Shown: one piece after another, positions 25,043-34,221 of the stretch
How positions within the stretch are numbered: position 1 is the stretch's first letter
How the letters are laid out: each line of letters begins with the position of its first letter
Origin: Haloarchaeobius litoreus
GTDB taxonomy: Archaea; Halobacteriota; Halobacteria; Halobacteriales; Natrialbaceae
Length of the DNA stretch: 64,000 bases
Reading direction: 5' to 3'
NCBI RefSeq assembly: GCF_024495425.1
Contig: NZ_JANHJR010000003.1
Coordinates: forward strand, 186,001-250,000
The notes under the pieces: model-generated
Told to the model about the DNA's origin: nothing
The model's database searches: none
Seen by the model: only the letters and a program-made list of their open reading frames with translations
Position numbers and translations under genes: made by a program

Positions 25043-25942
25043 ATGCCGACCGAGGAAGCCGACACCGACGACGAGGAGCCAACACTCCCACCGACGGAGG
25101 CGTTCAGACTCCTGAGCGACGGCACACGCCTCCAGACGCTCCAAGGGCTGGTCGAACTCACCGACGCGGCGGGCTACGGGAGCGACCCGGTGTCGTTCTC
25201 CGCGCTCCACGCGCAGGTCGACACCGACGACTCGGCGCACTTCAACTACCACCTGCAGGAGCTCAGAGACCGGTTCGTCGAGCACACCGGGGACGGCTAC
25301 CGGGCCCGCTACCCGGCCCGGAAGGTCGTCCGCGCCATCAGGGCGGGGACGTTCACCGAGCGCGCCGCGCTGGCGGACGAGCCCATCGACGGAAGCTGCC
25401 CACAGTGCGGCGACGCCGACCTCCGCGTCTCCTACGCCGACGAGAAGCTCCACGTCCGCTGTGCAGCCTGCGAGACGGGCCTGACGAGCAACGACTTCCC
25501 GCCGGGCGGCTTCGCGGAACGGTCGCTCGACGACGTGCTGTTCGCCTTCGACCGGCTGGTCCGCCACCGGGTCTCCTTCGCGACCGACGGGGTCTGCCCG
25601 GAGTGCACCGCGAGGATGGACGGCCACGTGACGACCGACATCCCGCCGGAGTGGGGCTACGAGGCGCTGCCGGCGTTCGACTGCGTCCGCTGCGATTTCT
25701 CCGTGCTCCCATCGTTCGGCATGCTGCTGCTCGACCACCCCGACGTGGTGGCGTTCCACCGGAACCGGGGCGAGGATCTGCGCGAGCCGCCGTTCTGGGA
25801 GCTGGCGCTCTGCGTGAGCGACCGGTACACGACCATCGAGTCGCGCGAGCCGTGGCGGGTGACCGTCCGGGTGCCGGGGGAGGAGGGGGAGCTGGTCGCC
25901 AGCGTCGAGGGGGCCGACGTGGTCGACGTGCTGGCCGAGTAG
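25043..25942 (+). CDS. Winged-helix regulator with zinc-ribbon domains
   Basis: A 299-residue predicted transcription regulator. Residues about 15-110 form an ArsR-like winged helix (EAFRLLSDGTRLQTLQGL, then HFNYHLQELRDRFVEH). Residues about 120-240 hold two zinc-ribbon-like modules: CPQC with CAAC, and CPEC with CVRC. The last 60 residues are a beta domain (WELALCVSDRYTTIESREPWRV). This HTH plus double-ribbon design is common in haloarchaeal regulators of unknown target. The adjacent palindrome at 24762 makes autoregulation or control of the MFS gene a reasonable idea, not a proven one. Confidence 0.83.
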   Translation: MPTEEADTDDEEPTLPPTEAFRLLSDGTRLQTLQGLVELTDAAGYGSDPVSFSALHAQVDTDDSAHFNYHLQELRDRFVEHTGDGYRARYPARKVVRAIRAGTFTERAALADEPIDGSCPQCGDADLRVSYADEKLHVRCAACETGLTSNDFPPGGFAERSLDDVLFAFDRLVRHRVSFATDGVCPECTARMDGHVTTDIPPEWGYEALPAFDCVRCDFSVLPSFGMLLLDHPDVVAFHRNRGEDLREPPFWELALCVSDRYTTIESREPWRVTVRVPGEEGELVASVEGADVVDVLAE

Positions 25943-25944
25943 GC

Positions 25945-26412
25945 TCAGCGCGCGCTCGCAAAGCCGTCCCGGAACGCCACGAGCGTCCGGACGGCAGCGA
26001 CGGCGAACGCGGCGAGGAACACGAGCGGGATGGCCGCGACGAACGGCGAGTAGCCGTGGCCGGGTACCGCGAGCAGCAGGGCCACCGCGAGGTCGAGCAT
26101 CACGAGGGCGGTGGCGAGAACGACACTCCAGACGGCCACGAGGCGGACCGCCGACCAGCGGCCGCCCGTGCGGACGCCGTCCGCGCCGTCGAACGCCACG
26201 TCGACGGCGACGGAGGCCACGACGAGTGCGAGGACGCCCGCGAGGACCGCGACGGCCGTCTCGACGGGACCCGCGAGCGGGGCGACGCCGAGCCAGCCCG
26301 CGAGGGTGGCGGCACCGCTCAGCAGCGCGACGACGGACAGCGGTGCAACGCTGCAGAGGGCGGCGACCGACACGAGGGCGATGCGGGGGGGCGTCCGGTT
26401 CTCCGCGGTCAT
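25945..26412 (-). CDS. Four-helix membrane protein, function unknown
   Basis: A 155-residue protein with about four hydrophobic helices (IALVSVAALCSVAPLSVVALL; VETAVAVLAGVLALVVASVAV; AVWSVVLATALVMLDLAVAL; FVAAIPLVFLAAFAVAAVR). It is convergent with the winged-helix gene (2 nt between stops). No motif identifies a function. Confidence 0.7.
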   Translation of the reverse strand: MTAENRTPPRIALVSVAALCSVAPLSVVALLSGAATLAGWLGVAPLAGPVETAVAVLAGVLALVVASVAVDVAFDGADGVRTGGRWSAVRLVAVWSVVLATALVMLDLAVALLLAVPGHGYSPFVAAIPLVFLAAFAVAAVRTLVAFRDGFASAR

Positions 26413-26541
26413 TGTGACGCGTACGGCCGCGGTCCAGTGTAACGGTTACGGTCGCGACGGCGAGGCGGGCGGCGGGTCCACAACAATCCGACACGGAACC
26501 GGTAACCACGGCTATCGGCCGCGGGAGCGAACCTCGACACG

Positions 26542-26799
26542 ATGGCACGCAAGATCAAGCTCAACGAACTCGACGGACTCCTCACCGACTTCGACTACCC
26601 GGTCGACCCCGACGAGGTGGCCGCCGACTGCGAGGACGTGACCCTCCAGCTCGCGGACGGCGAGGCGAACCTCGCCGAGACTGTCGCAGGGTCGGACGCC
26701 GACACCTTCGCCTCCGTGGACGAACTCAGGAGCGAGGTACTGAGCCTGCTCCCGCGGCGCTCCGTCGGCGAGCCGTTCCAGTCCGAGGGCGAAGGGTAG
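26542..26799 (+). CDS. DUF5789-like small acidic protein
   Basis: An 85-residue soluble acidic protein. The pattern LTDFDYPVDPDEVAADCEDVTLQLADGE... ending with a helix (DELRSEVLSLLPRRSVGEPFQSEGEG) fits what I recall of the haloarchaeal DUF5789 family. Its function is unknown. It lies alone between two minus-strand genes, so it should have its own promoter in the 129 nt upstream. Confidence 0.72.
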   Translation: MARKIKLNELDGLLTDFDYPVDPDEVAADCEDVTLQLADGEANLAETVAGSDADTFASVDELRSEVLSLLPRRSVGEPFQSEGEG

Positions 26800-26830
26800 G
26801 CGGTCGCGGGTGGGCGGTCGCCAGCCTCCC

Positions 26831-27649
26831 TCACGCCGCCGGAGTAGTGCCGGCGGCCTGCTCGAAACCCTCGGCGACGGCGGCGACGGCCCGCGTCTGG
26901 TCGGCCAGCATGTCGGCGTCGAGGACTGCCCCCTTCGTCTCGATGCCGGCCGACGACTCGCCACCCGGGAGCGACTTCATGGCCCGTTTGGCCAGCCCGC
27001 CGAGGAACGAACTGTCGTTGGCGGACACCAGCTCCGCCACCAGTCCGCCGGCGTCGCCCGCGTACACGGCATCGACGGAGTCGGCCTCCCCGAGGGTGTC
27101 GACGACGGCCGGCGTGAGGACCGCCCGGGCGAACTCCTCCGAGGGGCCCATGGCGAGCACGCCGTCGACGCTGGCGCTCGGCAGCTGGAGGTCACGCAGT
27201 GCCTCGTCGCCGGCGCTCACGTCGCCGTGGGGGTAGACCAGACAGCCCGTCCCGGCCGGTTCGTCCAGGTCGGCCTCGACACGGGTGAACGTCGACTTGC
27301 CGCTCGATTCCCCGCCGCCGGTCGACCGACTGACCGTGAACGCTCGGACGGGCCGGCCGTCGACCTCGCCCACCATGTCGGGCGTCCGGAGGGGCAGCGC
27401 GAGACCCTGGGACGAGAGGTCCGCGCCCCGGCCCGCCCGGACCCAGGCTCTCGCCTGGAACAACTGTATGACCGCCAGGCCGGCGAGCCCCACGCCGACA
27501 CCGCCGCCGAAGGCGACAGCCCGACTGGGGACCAGCGACGCCGGGACCGTCGGCTCGAGCATCCCCAGGCCCACCACGATGAACCCCACCATCGACCCGA
27601 AGAACCAGAGCACCGACACCGCTCGGTAGTAGGTGTGTTTACGAACCAT
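26831..27649 (-). CDS. Membrane-anchored hypothetical protein
   Basis: A 272-residue protein I do not recognise. Two hydrophobic helices near the N-terminus (YRAVSVLWFFGSMVGFIVVGLGM and ASLVPSRAVAFGGGVGVGLAG) anchor a soluble domain of about 190 residues, beginning VGEVDGRPVRAFTVSR. A GTG four codons upstream is an alternative start. The soluble part alternates strands and helices and contains no cysteine cluster or Walker motif. It resembles other haloarchaeal two-helix anchored proteins of unknown role. Confidence 0.7.
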   Translation of the reverse strand: MVRKHTYYRAVSVLWFFGSMVGFIVVGLGMLEPTVPASLVPSRAVAFGGGVGVGLAGLAVIQLFQARAWVRAGRGADLSSQGLALPLRTPDMVGEVDGRPVRAFTVSRSTGGGESSGKSTFTRVEADLDEPAGTGCLVYPHGDVSAGDEALRDLQLPSASVDGVLAMGPSEEFARAVLTPAVVDTLGEADSVDAVYAGDAGGLVAELVSANDSSFLGGLAKRAMKSLPGGESSAGIETKGAVLDADMLADQTRAVAAVAEGFEQAAGTTPAA

Positions 27650-27796
27650 CCGTCGACTCACCCCCGAGTCCGTGGACTGTCGCGAGTCCCGTCCATCCAG
27701 CTTCCATGTCCGTTGCTAACATAGCGCTGGTCAAAGAACGGGGGCGCTACGTGTTTAGTGTCCGGGGTGTCGTGAGGGAGACCGGCTGCGATACCC

Positions 27797-28606
27797 TCAC
27801 TCACCGGTCCGGAAGGAGTAGTCCAGGCTCGCCGCGGAGTGTGTCAGTGAGCCCATCGAGACGACGTCGACCCCGGTCGTCGCGTAGTCCGGCACGGTGC
27901 CGACGGTGATGCCTCCCGAGGCCTCCGCCAGCACGCCGTCGGGCAGCAGGTCGACCGCCTCGGTCGTGCGCTCGGGGCTCATGTTGTCGAGCAGGACCAC
28001 GTCCGCGCCAGCGTCGGCGGCGCGTGGGGCGTCCGCGGGCGATTCGACCTCGACCTCTATCTTGGTGGCGAAGGAGACGCGCTCGCGGAAGTGCTCGACC
28101 GCCGATTCGAGCCCGAGCTCCTCGATGTGGTTGTCCTTCACCATCACCATGTGCGAGAGGTCGAGCCGGTGGGTGTCGCCGCCGCCGGCAACGACCGCGC
28201 GCTTCTCCAGCTCCCGCAGCCCGGGCGTGGTCTTCCGGGTGGCGGCGATGCGCACGTCGTCGTCCACCGCGCGGGCGGCGTCGACGGCGCGGCGGGTCCG
28301 GGAGGCGACGCCGGAGGCGTGGCCCGCGACGTTGACCGCGACGCGCTCGCCGCGGAGGACCGCCTTGGCGGGGCCCGCGACGCGGAGCACGACCTCGCCG
28401 GCGTCGATCCGTGTCCCGTCCTCGACGCGCTCGGTCACGTCGACGTCGAGGTAGTCGAACACGCGCTCGGCGGCGTCGAGGCCGGCGGCGACGCCGCCCT
28501 CCTTGGCGACGAGACGACCCGCCGTCTCCCCGGGCACCTCGTTGGTCACGTCGTGGTGGCCGAGGTCCTCGCGGAGCCACGCCTCGACCTGGCTGTCGTG
28601 CAGCAT
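27797..28606 (-). CDS. nadC: Nicotinate-nucleotide pyrophosphorylase (quinolinate PRTase)
   Basis: Converts quinolinate and PRPP to nicotinate mononucleotide, the third de novo NAD step. The 269 residues carry the family motifs: EDLGHHDVT near 12, NVAGHASGVASRTRR near 95, ATRKTTPGLRELEKRAV near 128, GGGDTHRLDLSHMVMVKDNHI near 150, and EASGGITVGTVPDYA near 225. Its ATG overlaps the nadB stop by one base (TGATG), so translation is coupled. It is the last gene of the nadA-nadB-nadC operon. Confidence 0.97.
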   Translation of the reverse strand: MLHDSQVEAWLREDLGHHDVTNEVPGETAGRLVAKEGGVAAGLDAAERVFDYLDVDVTERVEDGTRIDAGEVVLRVAGPAKAVLRGERVAVNVAGHASGVASRTRRAVDAARAVDDDVRIAATRKTTPGLRELEKRAVVAGGGDTHRLDLSHMVMVKDNHIEELGLESAVEHFRERVSFATKIEVEVESPADAPRAADAGADVVLLDNMSPERTTEAVDLLPDGVLAEASGGITVGTVPDYATTGVDVVSMGSLTHSAASLDYSFRTGE

Positions 28607-30108
28607 CAGTTCTGGCTGGCCGCCGCCGGCTGCTCGACGTAGTGACAGCCGACGCTCTCGGTGTTCTCGGCGGCGGCCCGCGCGACGAGCAGCGCCGTGA
28701 CGCTCGCGTTCCGGAGCTCGTAGAGGTCGCGCGCGGTCCGGGTGCGGACGTAGGCGTCGACCTCCCCCTTCAGCCGTCGGAGGACGGCCTGTGCGCGGCC
28801 GAGGTCCCCGGTGTTCCGTCGCAGACCGACGTACTCGTCCATCGTGCGCCGGAGCCGGTGGAACTTCTCGCCGGCGAACCGCTCCGGTAGATCCGGGTCG
28901 CGGTCGAGCAGCTCCGGAGCCTCGACGGCCTCGGGTTCCACGCCGACCGCGTCCTCGCCGGCGCGCAAGCCCCAGACGAGCCCTTCGAGCAGGCTCGTGC
29001 TGGCGAGGCGGTTCGCGCCGTGGACGCCCGTGCGGGCGCACTCGCCGACGGCGTACAGGCGGTCGAGGCTCGCGCTGCCCTCGTGGTCGACGTCGACGCC
29101 GCCACAGAGGAAGTGCTCGCAGGGTGCGACCGGGATGCCCGACTCCCAGTCCACGCCGCGTTCCTCACACTTCGCGGCGAGGTCCGGGAACGCCTCGTCG
29201 AACGGCTCGTCGAGCGTCGACACGTCGAGCGTGACCTCGCCCGTCGCGTCTATCTCGTCCTGCACCGCCCGGGCGACCACGTCGCGGGGGGCGAGCTCGG
29301 CGTCCGCGTGGTACTCCGGCATGAACCGCTCGCCGTCGCCGTTTCGCAGGAGTCCGCCCTCGCCCCGGATGGCCTCCGAGAGCAGGAACGGGTCGTCGCC
29401 AGCGTAGGCGGTCGGGTGGAACTGCACGAACTCCATGTCCGCGACGTCGGCACCCGCCAGGGCTGCCATCGCGATGCCGTCACCGGTCGAGCCGGCCGGG
29501 TTGGTGCTCCGGCCGAACAGGTCGCCGATGCCGCCCGTGGCGAGTACCGTGGTGCCGGCGTACACCGGCTCGCCCGTCTTCTCGGTGTCGAGCATCGCGC
29601 CGTGGACCCGGCCCTCGTGCGTTATCAGCTCCAGTGCGGCGGTGTCCTCCAGAATCTCGACGGAGTCGTGGTCCGCGAGGTGGTTGAGGAACGGCCGGAG
29701 GATGTGCCGCCCGGTCGAGGCGTCCACGTGGAGGATTCGCTCCTCGGAGTGGGCCGCCTCGCGCGTGTAGTCGAACTCGCCGGCCTCGCCGTCGGCGGCG
29801 ACGTCGAAGTCGACGCCGAGCGTCCGAACGAGCACGTCCTGGACGGCCGCGTCGGCGTTGTCGACGAGCACGTCCACTGCGTCCTCGTCGGCGGTGCCGG
29901 CGCTGGCGTCGAGGATGTCCTGTTTGAACGTCTCCGGGTCGGTGCCCGTCGTGGAGATGCCGCCCTGTGCCCAGTCCGAGGAGGCGTCCTCGGGCTTTGC
30001 GGCCTTCGTGACGACGAGCACGTCCGCGCCCTCGCGCGCAGCACCGAGCGCGGCCGCACAGCCCGCGATGCCGGTGCCGACGACGAGTACGTCCGTTTCT
30101 CGTGCCAT
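28606..30108 (-). CDS. nadB: L-aspartate oxidase
   Basis: FAD enzyme oxidising L-aspartate to iminoaspartate, which NadA condenses with dihydroxyacetone phosphate. The 500 residues show the dinucleotide fold VLVVGTGIAGCAAALGAA at the N-terminus, SSDWAQGGISTT near 43, the HVDASTGRHILRPF segment near 125, ATGGIGDLFGRSTNPAGSTGDG near 190, QFHPTAY near 230 and GECARTGVHGANRLASTSLLEGL near 350. A C-terminal helical domain follows. It sits 3 nt after nadA and overlaps nadC. Confidence 0.96.
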   Translation of the reverse strand: MARETDVLVVGTGIAGCAAALGAAREGADVLVVTKAAKPEDASSDWAQGGISTTGTDPETFKQDILDASAGTADEDAVDVLVDNADAAVQDVLVRTLGVDFDVAADGEAGEFDYTREAAHSEERILHVDASTGRHILRPFLNHLADHDSVEILEDTAALELITHEGRVHGAMLDTEKTGEPVYAGTTVLATGGIGDLFGRSTNPAGSTGDGIAMAALAGADVADMEFVQFHPTAYAGDDPFLLSEAIRGEGGLLRNGDGERFMPEYHADAELAPRDVVARAVQDEIDATGEVTLDVSTLDEPFDEAFPDLAAKCEERGVDWESGIPVAPCEHFLCGGVDVDHEGSASLDRLYAVGECARTGVHGANRLASTSLLEGLVWGLRAGEDAVGVEPEAVEAPELLDRDPDLPERFAGEKFHRLRRTMDEYVGLRRNTGDLGRAQAVLRRLKGEVDAYVRTRTARDLYELRNASVTALLVARAAAENTESVGCHYVEQPAAASQN

Positions 30109-30111
30109 CGG

Positions 30112-31236
30112 TCAGACCTCCAGCATCCGGTCGAGGGCGACCTTCGCGAGCTCCTTCTCCTCGGGTGCGACCTCGATGACGTTGCGCTCGCGCCCCTCGA
30201 CCAGCTCCTCCAGCACCCAGGTGAGGTAGTTCGGGTCGATCTGGCGCATCGCGTTGCAGTCCATGCAGGCGTCGCCACACAGCGGGAGGACGTTCACGTC
30301 GGGGTGCCAGCGAGCGAGGTGGTTCGTGAGGTGAATCTCGGTGCCGATGGCCCAGGTGTCGCCGGGGTCGGCGTCCTCGATAGTCTGCGTGATGGTCGAC
30401 GTGCTGCCGGCCCTGTCGGCAGCCTCGACGACCTCGCGGCGGCACTCGGGGTGGACGACGACCTTCGCGTCGGGGTGCTCCTCGCGCACCTGCTCGATGT
30501 GGTCGACGCGGAAGCGCTCGTGGACCTGGCAGTAGCCGTCCCAGAGGATGATGTCCGACTCGGCGACCTGCTCGGCGTCCTTGCCCTCGGGGTCCCACGG
30601 GTCCCACTCGGCCATGTTCTCCTGCATGCCGAGTCGGTGGGCCGTGTTCTCGCCGAGGTGCTTGTCCGGCAGGAACAGCACCTTGTCGCCGCGCTCGAAC
30701 GCCCACTCGAACGCGCGGTGGGCGTTGGAGGACGTACAGACCAGCCCGCCCTGCTCGGCGCAGAACGCCTTCAGGTCGGCGTAGCTATTCATGTACGTGA
30801 TGGGGACGATGTCGGCGTCGGGTGCCGCGTTCGTGATCTCCTCCCAGGCCGCGTCGACCTGGAGCGCCTCGGCCATCCCCGCCATGGGACAGGAGGCCTC
30901 CATCGACGGGAGGATGACGGACTGCTCGTCGTCGGTGATGATGTCGGCGGATTCCGCCATGAACGTCACGCCGCCGAAGATGACGTAGGGCGCGTCGGCC
31001 TCGGCGGCCTCCTTGCTCAGCTGGTAGGAGTCGCCGATGAAATCGGAGTGCTCGACGATCTCCCGGCGCTGGTAGTTGTGGCCCAGGATGACCACGTCGT
31101 CGCCGAGTTCGGCCTTGGCGGCCTCGATCCGTTCGGTTCGTTCGGCCTCGTCGAGGTCGCGGTACTCCGGCGGAAGCTGTTCCAGGTTGTCGTACTTGAA
31201 GAGACTGAGCTCCGTATCGAAGTCCGCGGTTTCCAT
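30112..31236 (-). CDS. nadA: Quinolinate synthase
   Basis: [4Fe-4S] enzyme making quinolinate from iminoaspartate and dihydroxyacetone phosphate. The 374 residues contain VVILGHNYQRREIVEHSDF near 50, the first cluster Cys in SMEASCPMAG near 108, VCTSSNAHRAF with a second conserved Cys near 163, HPECRREVVE near 260 and the cluster-type CGDACMDCNAMRQID near 317. The inner start METADFDTE is chosen because the 33 upstream residues are unlike the family. A TATA-like AT stretch lies near 31290. It is the first gene of the nadABC operon. Confidence 0.96.
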   Translation of the reverse strand: METADFDTELSLFKYDNLEQLPPEYRDLDEAERTERIEAAKAELGDDVVILGHNYQRREIVEHSDFIGDSYQLSKEAAEADAPYVIFGGVTFMAESADIITDDEQSVILPSMEASCPMAGMAEALQVDAAWEEITNAAPDADIVPITYMNSYADLKAFCAEQGGLVCTSSNAHRAFEWAFERGDKVLFLPDKHLGENTAHRLGMQENMAEWDPWDPEGKDAEQVAESDIILWDGYCQVHERFRVDHIEQVREEHPDAKVVVHPECRREVVEAADRAGSTSTITQTIEDADPGDTWAIGTEIHLTNHLARWHPDVNVLPLCGDACMDCNAMRQIDPNYLTWVLEELVEGRERNVIEVAPEEKELAKVALDRMLEV

Positions 31237-31432
31237 TCTTGGCACGCTTAGTCCACCTGTGGGTAACTTGCAACTCTGTTCCGGACATTGAATAACTTTT
31301 CTCTTCAAAGAGGCAGAATGGCGGCTGGAAGTCACTCTTACCCCGGAGTTCGTGACACTCGTTCACACTGATTTCCGTGCCCCAGACTGCCGGAACGACA
31401 ACGTACAGGAACCCCGTAGACGATGCCGAGAC

Positions 31433-32182
31433 GTGACCTCGACCGCGCGTTCGGCGTTCGTCGACGGCGCATGCGCCGTCCTCCCGGCACTGCCGGCGAA
31501 CGTCCCGTTCGGGCTGGTCGTCGGCGTCGCGGCCGCGAACCTCGGCCTCGATCCCGTGACGGCGCTCTGGTCGGCCGCCCTGCTGTTCGCCGGGGCCGCC
31601 CAGCTCGCCATGATGGAGCTGCTCGCCCGCGACGCGCCGGTCGCCGTCGCCGTCCTCACCGCCATCGTCGTCAACCTGCGCTACGCGATGTACAGCGCGA
31701 GCATCGCTCCCTACCTCCAGTCGTTCTCCCGCCGCTCGCGGCTCGTGCTCTCCTTCTTCCTGCTGGACGTGACGTACGCCCTCTCGGTGGCGAAGTTCCG
31801 GGCAGATGGGTCCGTCGACCGGCGGGCGTACTACTTCGGCACCGCGCTCCCGCTGTGGGCCACGTGGACCGTCTCCGTCACCGCCGGCGCGTCGCTCGGG
31901 ACCGGACTCCCGCCCGCGTGGCATCTGGAGTTCGCCATCCCGCTGCTGTTCCTCGCGCTGCTCGTCCCGAACGTCCGGGACCGCGGTGGGGTCGTCGCGG
32001 CGGCCGCCGGCGGCGTCGGCGCAACCGCCGGCCTCGGCGTCCCGTTCGACCTCGGGCTGGTCATCGCAGCACTCGCTGGTGTCGGTCTCGGACTCGTGGC
32101 GGACCCCGACGGCACGGACGACGAACCGCCAGCGGACCGCCCGGACGAGACGCCAGACGGCACCACGGAGGGCGAGCCGTGA
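31433..32182 (+). CDS. azlC: AzlC family branched-chain amino acid exporter, large subunit
   Basis: A 249-residue membrane protein with about seven helices, the AzlC partner that exports branched-chain amino acids together with AzlD. Typical sequence is GACAVLPALPANVPFGLVVGV near the N-terminus, FAGAAQLAMMELLA near 65 and NLRYAMYSASIAPYLQ near 95. I chose a GTG start at VTSTARSAF because the upstream residues are basic and atypical; a further GTG at 31352 is possible. A hydrophilic acidic tail of about 30 residues ends the protein. The stop overlaps azlD as GTGA. Confidence 0.88.
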   Translation: MTSTARSAFVDGACAVLPALPANVPFGLVVGVAAANLGLDPVTALWSAALLFAGAAQLAMMELLARDAPVAVAVLTAIVVNLRYAMYSASIAPYLQSFSRRSRLVLSFFLLDVTYALSVAKFRADGSVDRRAYYFGTALPLWATWTVSVTAGASLGTGLPPAWHLEFAIPLLFLALLVPNVRDRGGVVAAAAGGVGATAGLGVPFDLGLVIAALAGVGLGLVADPDGTDDEPPADRPDETPDGTTEGEP

Positions 32183-32505
32183 CCTCGGCGTCCGACCCGG
32201 TCCTCTGGGCGGCGTTCGTCGCGGCCGCCGTCGGGAGCTACCTCGTCCGCGTGTCGTTCATCGTGCTGTTCCAGCGCGTCGACGAGGTGCCTCGACTGGC
32301 CGAACGCGCGCTCGAACTCGTCCCCGCCGCGGTGCTGGCGGGGCTGGTGCTCCCGTCGCTGGTCGCACCCGAAGGCACCGTGGCGGTCCTGACGCCGAAG
32401 GTCGCCGCCGGCGGAGTTGCGACCGTCGTCGCCTGGCGAACCGAGAGCATGGCGTGGACGCTGGCGGCCGGGATGGGGGCGCTGTGGCTGTTGCTGGCGG
32501 TCTGA
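32179..32505 (+). CDS. azlD: AzlD family small subunit
   Basis: A 108-residue protein with about four helices, the small partner of AzlC. The sequence SYLVRVSFIVLFQRVDEVPRL near residue 20 and LVPAAVLAGLVLPSLVAP near 50 are characteristic. The GTG start is embedded in the azlC stop (4-base overlap), so the two subunits are translationally coupled. It is easy to miss because the ORF lacks an ATG. Confidence 0.87.
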   Translation: MTSASDPVLWAAFVAAAVGSYLVRVSFIVLFQRVDEVPRLAERALELVPAAVLAGLVLPSLVAPEGTVAVLTPKVAAGGVATVVAWRTESMAWTLAAGMGALWLLLAV

Positions 32506-32523
32506 GCGGAGAGCGCCGCCTGA

Positions 32524-34059
32524 CTACCGCCCGTCGTGGACGACCTCGCCGTCGACGACCGTCATCGCCACGTCGATATCCCGTATCTCCTCGGCGCCGA
32601 CGTCCCACGGCGACGCCTCCAGCACCACGAAGTCCGCCCGCTTCCCGACCTCGACGGTGCCCATGCGGCCCTCGTCGAAGCCCGCGTACGCGCCGCCGAG
32701 GGTGTACGCCCGTAGCGCCTCGGTCACGGAGATGCGCTGGTGCTCGCTCGGCGCGCTGACCGCGTGACAGACCCCGAGGAGCGGGTCCATCGGCATGGTG
32801 TCGCTGGAGAAGGCGAGATGCACGCCGGCGTCGAGCAGGTCGCGGTAGCGGTTCGACACCGTGCGGCGCTCCTCGCCGAGGCGCTGGTCGTACAGCCCGC
32901 CATCCTGCGCCCAGCGGAGGAAGTTCGGCTGGCAGGAGGCGACGATGCCGGACTCGGTGAAGCGCTCGACGTGCTCGTCGGTGGCGAGCTCGACGTGCTC
33001 GACGCGGTGGCGGGCCGCACCCGGGTCCTCCGTCGCCTCGAACGCCGACAGCGTCTCCTCGACGGCCTCGTCGCCGATGGCGTGGACGGTGCACTGGAGC
33101 CCGGCGTCGTCCGCTTCCGCGGTGATGTCGCGGAGCTCGTCGGGGTCGACGACCCAGGTGCCGGTCTCCTCCGGGTCGTCGGCGTAGGGCTCGGAGAGCT
33201 TCGCGGTGCGGCCGCCGAAGCTGCCGTCGGTGAACGACTTGATCGCACCGACCTGCACGAACTCGCTGCCGTGGTTCGTCCGCAGACCGGCATCCAGCAC
33301 CGCGTCGAGGTGGTCGCTCCAGTAGTTGATGCGGACCCGCAGGTCGAGCTCGTCGGCCAGGTCGAGTTCGCGGTAGACACGCGGCGCGTGGGACTGGCGC
33401 ACCATGTCGTGGACGCAGGTGACGCCGTGGCGGTGGGCGTAGTCCCGCGCCGCCGTGAGCAGTTCGCGCGTCTCGGCGGGGTCGGGGTCGATGGCGTCCC
33501 ACACCGGCTCGACGGCGTCCTCGACGACGACGCCGGTCGGCTCGCCGTCCTCGGTGCGGACGTCTTCCGCGGGCATCGCGTCCCGGAGTCGCTCCAGCGC
33601 GACGGAGTTCAGCGCGGCCGTGTGCATGTCCACCCGGACCGCGGCGACCGGGCGCTCGTCGCTGACGCGGTCCAGGTCCGTACGCGTGAGGTACCGTGGC
33701 TCGTCCCACCCGGACTCGTCCCAGCCGAACCCGAGCAGCCAGTCGCCGTCGTCGGCCGCGTCGCTGGCGAGCGTCTCGACCGCCTCGTCGACCGAGCCCG
33801 CGTCGGAGAGGTCCGCGTGGACCTGGTACTGCCCGAGCTGCTGCATGTGCGTGTGGGCGTCCACGAACCCCGGGAGCACCGTCCGTCCCCCGCAGTCGAC
33901 GACGTCGGTGTCGACGCCGACGAGGAAGTCGATCTCGTACGCGCTGTCGAGACGGACGACCTCGCCGTCGCGGACGGCGACTGCCTCGTACGTCTCGTCG
34001 GGGTCGGCGAGCGTGTGCACCTCCGCGTTCGTGAGGACGCGGTCGGCCGCTGTGGTCAT
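32524..34059 (-). CDS. Amidohydrolase 3 family (YtcJ-like) metal hydrolase
   Basis: A 511-residue amidohydrolase-superfamily enzyme, soluble. Metal ligands are visible in FVDAHTHMQQLG near residue 65; the expected carboxylated or metal-bridging Lys lies in VGAIKSFTDGSFGG near 275. HAIGDEAVEETLSAF near 330, HRVEHVELATDEHVE near 355 and FSSDTMPMDPLLG near 425 (the Asp ligand) follow. The C-terminal beta sandwich contains GRMGTVEVGKRADFVVL. The substrate is unknown; relatives are annotated as formamide/N-substituted amide hydrolases. The inner start MTTAADRVLTNAEVHT is favoured. Confidence 0.9.
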   Translation of the reverse strand: MTTAADRVLTNAEVHTLADPDETYEAVAVRDGEVVRLDSAYEIDFLVGVDTDVVDCGGRTVLPGFVDAHTHMQQLGQYQVHADLSDAGSVDEAVETLASDAADDGDWLLGFGWDESGWDEPRYLTRTDLDRVSDERPVAAVRVDMHTAALNSVALERLRDAMPAEDVRTEDGEPTGVVVEDAVEPVWDAIDPDPAETRELLTAARDYAHRHGVTCVHDMVRQSHAPRVYRELDLADELDLRVRINYWSDHLDAVLDAGLRTNHGSEFVQVGAIKSFTDGSFGGRTAKLSEPYADDPEETGTWVVDPDELRDITAEADDAGLQCTVHAIGDEAVEETLSAFEATEDPGAARHRVEHVELATDEHVERFTESGIVASCQPNFLRWAQDGGLYDQRLGEERRTVSNRYRDLLDAGVHLAFSSDTMPMDPLLGVCHAVSAPSEHQRISVTEALRAYTLGGAYAGFDEGRMGTVEVGKRADFVVLEASPWDVGAEEIRDIDVAMTVVDGEVVHDGR

Positions 34060-34221
34060 GTTCCCAGCCCCGCCTGCCGTGGGCAAAACCGTTCCGGATG
34101 CGGTGGTCTCGTCGACCGACCCGGAACGCACCCGTCGCGGCCCCGCTTTTCAGCGTCTGGGAACCGGAACCCCGGTTGAAGGGGTTTCCCCGACCATGTT
34201 CACGTGTAGAGGTGACCGACC